From contig JAVIAB010000051.1 in NCBI GenBank assembly GCA_032433765.1, positions 54,796,828 to 54,860,827 of the forward strand: 64,000 nt of DNA, in the 5' to 3' direction. The position numbers and the translations under genes were made by a program. The notes beneath the pieces are model-generated. The model ran no database searches. It saw only the letters and a list, made by a program, of their open reading frames with translations, and was not told the DNA's origin. This stretch comes from Megaustenia siamemsis. Taxonomy: Eukaryota > Mollusca > Gastropoda > Stylommatophora > Ariophantidae. Positions 58,016-64,000 of the stretch are shown piece after piece (within the stretch, counting starts at the first letter, position 1; each line of letters opens with the position of its first letter).

Positions 58016-58484
58016 TGATAATACAATTATCCTACCAGTTTTGATACTCAAATGTTTGTGTCAGGTTGGACTCCCCATGACAACGCGTGACCACATATAA
58101 GTCTAGAACTCATCAAGAACTCAGGAAACTTCAGTGGACTGGCCTGGCCCTTCTTCCAAACATCTCGAACCTTCTGCCAACTTTCTCTTTGAGCCTTTAA
58201 AAGATGCAATTCTTGACACGAAATTGAACAATGAGAAAAGTCATCGACGCAGTACTACGATGGCAGAGAGATCAACGTGCAGAGTGGTATCAAGAACACA
58301 CACAAGCTCCCACAACTAGTTGGTGCAAAGTTATAGATGTGCATGGTGTTTATATAGAAAAAATAGGACTATCCAGATAATTGGGGAAGAGCGCGGTATT
58401 CTTAATTTAAATAAAATAAACGCTCAACCAAACAAAATGTATTGCTTGACTGATTAAACGCACCTGGTATAATTGAAGAATTAA
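58016..58484. other. unassigned DNA
   Basis: A 61-codon frame at 58134-58319 and an alternative reading with 'VLRWQRDQRAEWYQEHTQ' look protein-like but match nothing I recognise. Confidence 0.35.
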
Positions 58485-59070
58485 TAATTGCATTGAAAAG
58501 TAATTGAAACAATAATAATTGCATTGAAAGATAATTGGAGCAATAATAATTGCATTGAAGGATAATTGGAGCAATAATAATTGCATTGAAAAGTAATTGG
58601 AACAATAATAATTGCCTTTAAAGATAATTGAAGCAATAATAATTGTATTGAAGGATAATTGGAGCAATAATAATTGCATTGAAAGATAATTAAAGCAATA
58701 ATAATTGCATTGGAAGATAATTGAAGCAATAATAATTGCATTGAAGGATAATTAGAGCAATAATAATTGCATTGAAATATAATTGGAGTAATAATAATAG
58801 CATTGAAATATAATTGGAGCAATAATAATTGCATTGAAATATAATTGGGGCAATAATAATTGCATTGAAAGATAATATAATTGGAGCAATAATAATTGCA
58901 TTGAAGGATAATTGGAGCAATAATAATTGCATTTAAAGATAATTGAAGCAATAATAATTGAATTGAAATATAATTGAAGCAATAATAATTGAATTGAAAT
59001 ATAATTGAAGCAATAATAATTGCTTTGAAAAATAATGAAAGCAAAAATAATTGCATTGAAAGATAATTAG
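58485..59070. repeat. 31-bp minisatellite
   Basis: About 19 units (AATAATAATTGCATTGAAAG core followed by ATAATTGGAGC). The NAIIIAPIIFQCNYYCSNY-type readings are repeat translations. Confidence 0.93.
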
Positions 59071-59231
59071 AATGAGAAATTAGAACGAAAAAGTAGACAT
59101 ACTTGTTAGAAAGAGATGAGAATGTGTGCAAGTCGAAATACGTGCATGAAAAGGTATATATACAAGGAAATCGACAATGAAATATGCAAAAGCAGATGTT
59201 CTTAAAATCGACAATTAACATGAAATAGTAG
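59071..59231. repeat. diverged array, part 1
   Basis: Loose repeats of AAAAAGTAGAYATACTTG and GAATGTGTGCAAATCGACAA phrases. The same array resumes at 59825-60000 and 60625-60770, separated by LINE-C and LINE-A insertions. Confidence 0.6.
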
Positions 59232-59810
59232 ATTTCATCATCATCATGTGCCATACCGGTTGGCGTAGGCGATCATGTCCTTCCACAATCTTCTATCTAC
59301 AGTGCATCGTATCAGTTCTGTTGTTGACTGTTTTCTATGCCATGACACCAAGCTATCCAGTATTTTCTCTCTTTCCTTTTATTTTGTCAGTTGTAACCAA
59401 GTATTCTAACTTTCCTCTTCTCATGATGTACCCGAAAAAAATGTTGATTGTTTCTTTCTGCTGTTTTCTATGAGCTCCTTTTTTGTGTTGGCCTCTTTGA
59501 GAATTTCCTCATTGGTCTTTTTAGCTGTCCAGGGAACTTTCAACATTCTTCTGAGAGATCCCATCTCGTGGCCTCTAATTGTCTTTTCATTTGTTTGTCT
59601 ACTGTCCATGATTCGCTTCCATAGGTCAGAATTGGTTCTATATAGCACCAATGAACACTCTTTCTCAATTCTATTGACATAGATTTGTTGCATTAGATAT
59701 TTTTCATTTTTTCAAATGCTATTTTGGCCTGAACTATTCTGTTTTTTTTGTGTGTGGTGCATCTTATATCTGATGTTATTATAGTGCCCAAGTATTGACG
59801 CGTTGCACTT
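59232..59810 (-). pseudogene. LINE-C 3' fragment
   Basis: Minus-strand C-terminal readings matching 49606-50090 ('WTAKKTNEEILKEANTKKELI', 'LYRTNSDLW'), with a (GAT)n tail at 59235-59247. The 5' side extends further than in the other copies, to 'VYPTKIDLKQ'-like sequence. It is inserted after AGTAGAT of the diverged array. Confidence 0.75.
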
Positions 59811-59824
59811 GTTTCAGATTTATC

Positions 59825-60000
59825 TTGTTATGGTAGATATACCTGTTTGAAAAGTAGAAGAATGTGTGCAAATAGGCAATAAAACATGAAAAAGTAGACA
59901 TACTTGAAATGGACAATGAAATATGAAAAGGTAGATACACAAGACAGAAAAAAGAGGAGAATGCATTGAAAACTACAAATGAAACATGATAAAGTAGATG
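59825..60000. repeat. diverged array, part 2
   Basis: Continuation of the array at 59071-59231, starting GGTAGATATACCTG and ending AAAGTAGAT, where LINE-A is inserted. Confidence 0.6.
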
Positions 60001-60620
60001 TCATCATCATCAAGTACCAAGCCTGCTGGCGTAGGTGATCATGTCTCTCCACAACTTTCGATCACGACAGTTATTTACCATTTCTGTTGTTGACCTTCTG
60101 CCAAGCCATTCTCTTAAGCTGTCTTGTATCTTTTCTCTTTGCTTCCCTCTATCTTTTCGTCCCTCAATTTTCCCAGTTGTTACAATATATTCCAGCTGTT
60201 CTCTTCTCATTACATGGCCAAAAAATGATGATTGTTACTTCCCAATATTGGAAATTACCTATCTTTTTGCTTTAGTCTCTTTCAGAACGTTTTCATTACT
60301 CTTCTTAGCTGTCCATGGTATTCTCAACATTCTTCTGTAAAACCACATTTCTACCGCCTCTAATGATTTTCTTGTCTGTTGGCCTATTATCCATGATTCA
60401 CATCCATATCTTAAGATTGGCTCTACATAACATTTAAGAACTCTTTTTTTTTTTTGTTTCTATTGTCAAAATTAAATTTGCATAGTATCTTCCTCATTTT
60501 TTGGAAAGCGGCTTTTGCCTGAGCCATTCTACATCTCTCATCTGTTGTACACCTACCATCTGAGGTTAACATTGTTCCCAGATATTTAAATCCATTTACC
60601 TGTTTTAATATTTAGTAGAA
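60001..60620 (-). pseudogene. LINE-A 3' fragment
   Basis: (GAT)n tail at 60001-60011. The frame 60010-60210 is intact for 66 codons (MRREQLEYIVTTGKIEGRKD to TYASRLGT), then broken. It is inserted at GTAGAT in the diverged array, which resumes with GTAGATAAACT at 60638. Confidence 0.8.
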
Positions 60621-60974
60621 AGAAAGAAAAAATATAAAGTAGATAAACTTTATAATAAAGGTGAAGACTGTGAGCAAATAGACAATGAGCCGTGAAAAAG
60701 TAGATATGCTTAATTAGGAAAAATAAGGAGAATTCGTGCGAATCAACAATGAAAATGCATTCTTTTATGCACGGAGAATCAGCCATCCCAACAGAAGAGC
60801 GCAAAACATCGCAAAAGATGACAACCATTTCAGAATGGATCAGCCAGGACAACATTATTTGCTTCAGGTGTAGATTAGGTGATTGCGAATGACCAACCAC
60901 ATACACAAGTTTCAGCGGTCTATGCATATGTGAGCTAAATTATCAAACTGCGGAACATGTCAACATAACTGCCA
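60621..60974. repeat. diverged array, part 3, and unassigned DNA
   Basis: 60625-60770 continues the array of 59071-60000. 60771-60974 holds no recognised feature. Confidence 0.5.
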
Positions 60975-61335
60975 CATATTAGAGCAGTTAACACGGTTGT
61001 ATTGGACCAGTTAACACAGTTGTATTAGACCAGTTAACACGGTTGTATTTGATAAGTTAACATAGTTGTATTTCATCAGTTAAACGTTTGTATGGGACCA
61101 GTTAATTAGGTTTTATTTTATCAGTTAACACAGTTGTATGGGACCAGTTTATAAGGTTGTATTTCATCAGTTAACACGGCTGTATGGGACCAGTTAATAA
61201 GGTTGTATTTCACCAGATAACACGGTTGTATTGGACCAATTAATAAGGTTGTATTTCACCAGATAACACGGTTGCATTGGACCAGTTAATAAGGTTGTAT
61301 TTCATCAGTGAACGCGGTTGTATTGCACCAGACCC
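60975..61335. repeat. 23-bp minisatellite with 46-bp dimers
   Basis: About 15 units of GGTTGTATTGGACCAGTTAA. On the right side, GGACCAGTTAAT and TTTCAYCAGWTAACAC versions alternate, forming a 46-bp dimer. Confidence 0.9.
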
Positions 61336-61436
61336 AGGGTTAAAAGAGTTGCTTTAGGCAGGAGACCAAAGCTTGGCTTCCAAGAAGGAAGCACTTCAGT
61401 ACCACATCAACTGTCTCAGTTCGGTTTGCCAAGAGG

Positions 61437-61558
61437 ACAACACGAAGATAAACAACGATAAAACACGAAGATAAACAACGATAAAACACGAAGATAAACA
61501 ACGATAAAACACGAAGATAAACAACAATAAAACACGAAGATAAACAACGATAAAACAA
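61437..61558. repeat. 23-bp minisatellite
   Basis: Five units of AAGATAAACAACGATAAAAC plus ACG. Confidence 0.95.
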
Positions 61559-61567
61559 ACGATGACT

Positions 61568-61935
61568 ATCATCATCACCTTCAAGTACCTACTTCAAGGC
61601 CTACTGGCGTCGGTGTCATGTCTCTCCACAACTTTCGATCTCGACAGTTATTTATCATTTCTATTGTTGACCTTCTGCCAAGTCATTCTCTTAAGCTGTC
61701 TGATATCTTTTCTCTTTGTTTCCCTCTATTTCTTCGTCCCTCAATTTTCCCAGTTGTTACAATATATTCCAGCTGTTCTCTTCTCATTACATGGCCAAAA
61801 AATGATGATTGTTTCTTCCTAATATTGGAAATTAGCTCTCTTTTTGCTTTGACCTCTTTCAGAACATTTACATTACTCTTCTTAGATGTCCTTGGTATTC
61901 TCAACATTCTTCTGTAAAACCACATTTCTACGATG
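61568..61935 (-). pseudogene. LINE-A 3' fragment
   Basis: The minus frame reads 'MWFYRRMLRIPRTSKKSNVNVLKEVKAKRELI' and 'MRREQLEYIVTTGKIEGRRNRGKQREKI' before a frameshift. Truncated at 61935. GAT-type tail at 61568-61590. Confidence 0.8.
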
Positions 61936-62600
61936 TCTACAAATCGCAATAAAACCAAAAGCTGTTTTTCTAACAACAGTAGGATCCTAAATCACGTGAG
62001 AGAGTGCAAGTACTCAAGTATTTTTTACCGACGATGAAAAATTAGATGATAATCCAGAAAGCAATAATGTAAGACACCAAATAACTCTGATTTTGAAACA
62101 TCTGAATCATCAAACAAACAAGAAATCGATGGAAACTTTGTTTCTGCCCACATTGTGCTACCAGTATCCGATACTTCTTGAAAGACATACGCGTACAATA
62201 ATAACATGCGAAATGAAATTTATAGAAAAACTGTACTAAATATTTAAAAAATGATCATAAATAGGCCTCGGGAAAAAATGGTTGGTGTGAAATCAGTTAT
62301 TGACTAACTAGAAAAACAAAGAAACAAATAGTTCGGAAATGTGACCAAAATTAAACCAACCAACTGGAAGCTTGCGCTGCAGAGCAAAAGGGAAACCCAG
62401 AAAAAGAAGGATGAACGAAATCAAAGAGGCATTAGGTTAAATCGACATAACAAAAGCTCAAGCTACACGACTATTATTATATAAACACTTTCTTCCTTTT
62501 CTCGACGCTACACGACACAGGCAATATGATGAAAGAAAAAGACGGGATCACGAACTCAGCAATGCAGGCAAAGCTGAATAGAGTTACTAACGGAGAAGCA
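61936..62600 (+). pseudogene. LINE-H scrap
   Basis: The plus strand gives weak connection-region readings near 62130-62220 ('LFLPTLCYQYPILLERHTR') and a 'GNPRKRRMNEIKEALG' basic segment near 62390-62440. Frameshifted beyond use; the family is uncertain. Confidence 0.4.
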
Positions 62601-62695
62601 TCAGAAAACAGTCATATTGCTCACAATCCCTTGTTTGAGCTTGCAAATACCAAGTTATGAGTTCAAGAAGACAAGATTAAAGAACTGGATGGAAA

Positions 62696-62751
62696 GAGTG
62701 ATGATATATTTGATGATATATTTGATGATATATTTGATGATATATTTGATG
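62696..62751. repeat. 15-bp short tandem repeat
   Basis: Four units of GATGATATATTT with short variations of the spacing. Confidence 0.85.
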
Positions 62752-63835
62752 ACCTTAGATACGTCAGCAGCGACTTCTGTTCGACAATGGCTAAGTTAAT
62801 AAGGACGAAAGACGGAAGTAAATGTCGATTCTGAAATGAAATATTTTATTCCTAGACTTCAAAAACGCTTTTTAAGAAAGTTTGTAACTCAACGTTATGG
62901 ACAAACATAAGATCGTGTAATATAAGTTTCAACATTATCCACCGTCTATACTAGATTGATTAACTCTTTCCGAACGTTTCTACGCACCATTCGCCATGCC
63001 AATTTCTGTCATGTACGTTTAGCCGCACAGTGCGTCACTCTCAATTTGATTAATATAAACTGTCTTCAAACCATATTCTTTGTATATGTTTTATATCATC
63101 TTGGTATTGGTGAAATATAATTCATTGCTTAATTATCTAAAAATTAATATCTAATATGTTGAGTGTTAGATACACATAAACATGTAGATTAATATTTAAA
63201 AACATGACAAGTTTTGACACTGAAATCTACCGCTAAATTAATAAAAACTGTGTGTACTGAAAGAGTTAACGAAAATTATCACAGCAGACTTGATCAATAG
63301 TAACTTTTGTTAATGAATGAGAATAATTTGTGAGGTTTATCAGAGGTACATGTTGCCAATCTTCAGTTAACAACTTTCTACACAGAAATCTTGACAGATA
63401 TCGTTACATAAACACACATATACGATTAGCATTGGAAGCAGAATAATTGCAAATCTTTGTCTCGGCTAGTGACATAGATGAGCTTTAATGGCCGCCTAAT
63501 ATAATTTATTGAATGAATATCGATAGGGGATGAACAAGAGAAATACTTGTATGATCAAGTAATGGCGGATAATCTGGAATGCGTCGAGACAATGACAGCA
63601 ATAAAGGGGCACACACTCAAAAGGGTCTTCCGATTTAAATTTGCGCGATCAATCGCTGTTGATAGATCTCGATAGATCGATGTTTCATATCGTTGCTGAT
63701 AGGATAACCCCACTGCCTTATGGGTGAGACTTTGTAGTCAAAGGCCGGCTGAGTCAACTGACTGTAAACAAACCGACGGAAGGTAACAGAAAACCACCGT
63801 CGCAATTTTTTTGTACAATCATGAATCGCCACAGA
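62752..63835. other. unassigned DNA
   Basis: No gene or known repeat recognised. A/T-rich with scattered short frames. Confidence 0.45.
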
Positions 63836-64000
63836 AAAGTGGAACAATATTAAAACATGTAAATGAATATAAATATCTGGGAACATTGATAACCTCAGAT
63901 AGTAGATGTACAAGAGAGGTGAAATGGAGAATAGCTCAGGCAAAAGCAGCGTTCCAAAAAATGAGGAAGATATAGTGCAATCCATTTTTGTCAATAAAAG
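63836..64000 (+). pseudogene. LINE-A fragment running off the window
   Basis: The plus strand reads 'NILKHVNEYKYLGTLITSDSRCTREVKWRIAQAKAAFQKMRKI', the connection region of LINE-A just downstream of the catalytic box. The 3' part lies beyond the window. The copy at 5700-6332 begins near the same codons. Confidence 0.75.

Noticed and set aside
55690..58051. Minus-strand frames of up to 420 codons
   Set aside because: The 23-bp unit lacks stops in every minus phase. All frames show the same 23-residue repeat.

Overview
The window is repeat-dominated animal (metazoan) DNA: AT-rich, with no operons, eight copies of one tRNA-derived SINE, fragments of at least eight non-LTR retrotransposon (LINE) lineages, and about twenty-five tandem arrays with units from 2 to about 220 bp. 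The only confident host protein-coding gene is an intact, single-exon forkhead gene of the FoxB class on the minus strand at 52425-53453. The repeat style and the FoxB protein suggest a lophotrochozoan, perhaps a gastropod mollusc; that placement is inference and could be wrong.

Layout. 1-645: ACT-rich microsatellite. 1437-6330: LINE and SINE fragments, several nested. 6535-7790: two minisatellites. 8070-11352: LINE, SINE and unassigned DNA. 11359-21604: one 10.2-kb element that is almost entirely a palindrome. It has two arms of about 5 kb, a 160-bp centre, AGTAGTATAC ends and a perfect 6-bp target duplication (CACGTT), and it sits in the 3' end of a LINE reading frame. 21605-24960: the LINE end, a 67-bp array and a second, longer LINE body with endonuclease and reverse transcriptase. 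25021-28504: SINEs, a minisatellite and a LINE nested inside a SINE. 28950-36180: large minisatellites separated by LINE ends. 36181-40840: mostly unassigned, with one hairpin insertion. 40843-42252: a pentanucleotide tract. 42974-50865: SINEs, LINE ends and minisatellites. 51035-54620: a minisatellite, FoxB and a SINE. 54950-58015: GATA tract and an array of about 99 copies of a 23-bp unit. 58485-64000: further minisatellites and LINE 3' ends, running off the window.

The most interesting object is the palindromic element. Its 6-bp duplication, AGT...ACT termini, and a 97-codon fragment in each arm resembling the C-terminal tail of a protein-primed family B DNA polymerase (with AATAAA signals just inside each end) together suggest a non-autonomous Maverick/Polinton derivative. 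Its enormous, internally tandem-repeated inverted repeats give it a foldback structure. Each arm also carries a promoter-like block (CCAAT boxes plus a GC box) ahead of a 72-codon frame pointing to the centre, so transcripts from the two arms would be complementary.

Elsewhere, insertions can be ordered from their target duplications. LINE-D, LINE-A and LINE-G copies predate SINE-A or SINE-B copies inserted in them, the palindromic element is younger than the LINE-G it interrupts, and one LINE-F copy is younger than the SINE-A it splits. LINE-A to LINE-H, SINE-A to SINE-C and repeat X are local labels, not database names.
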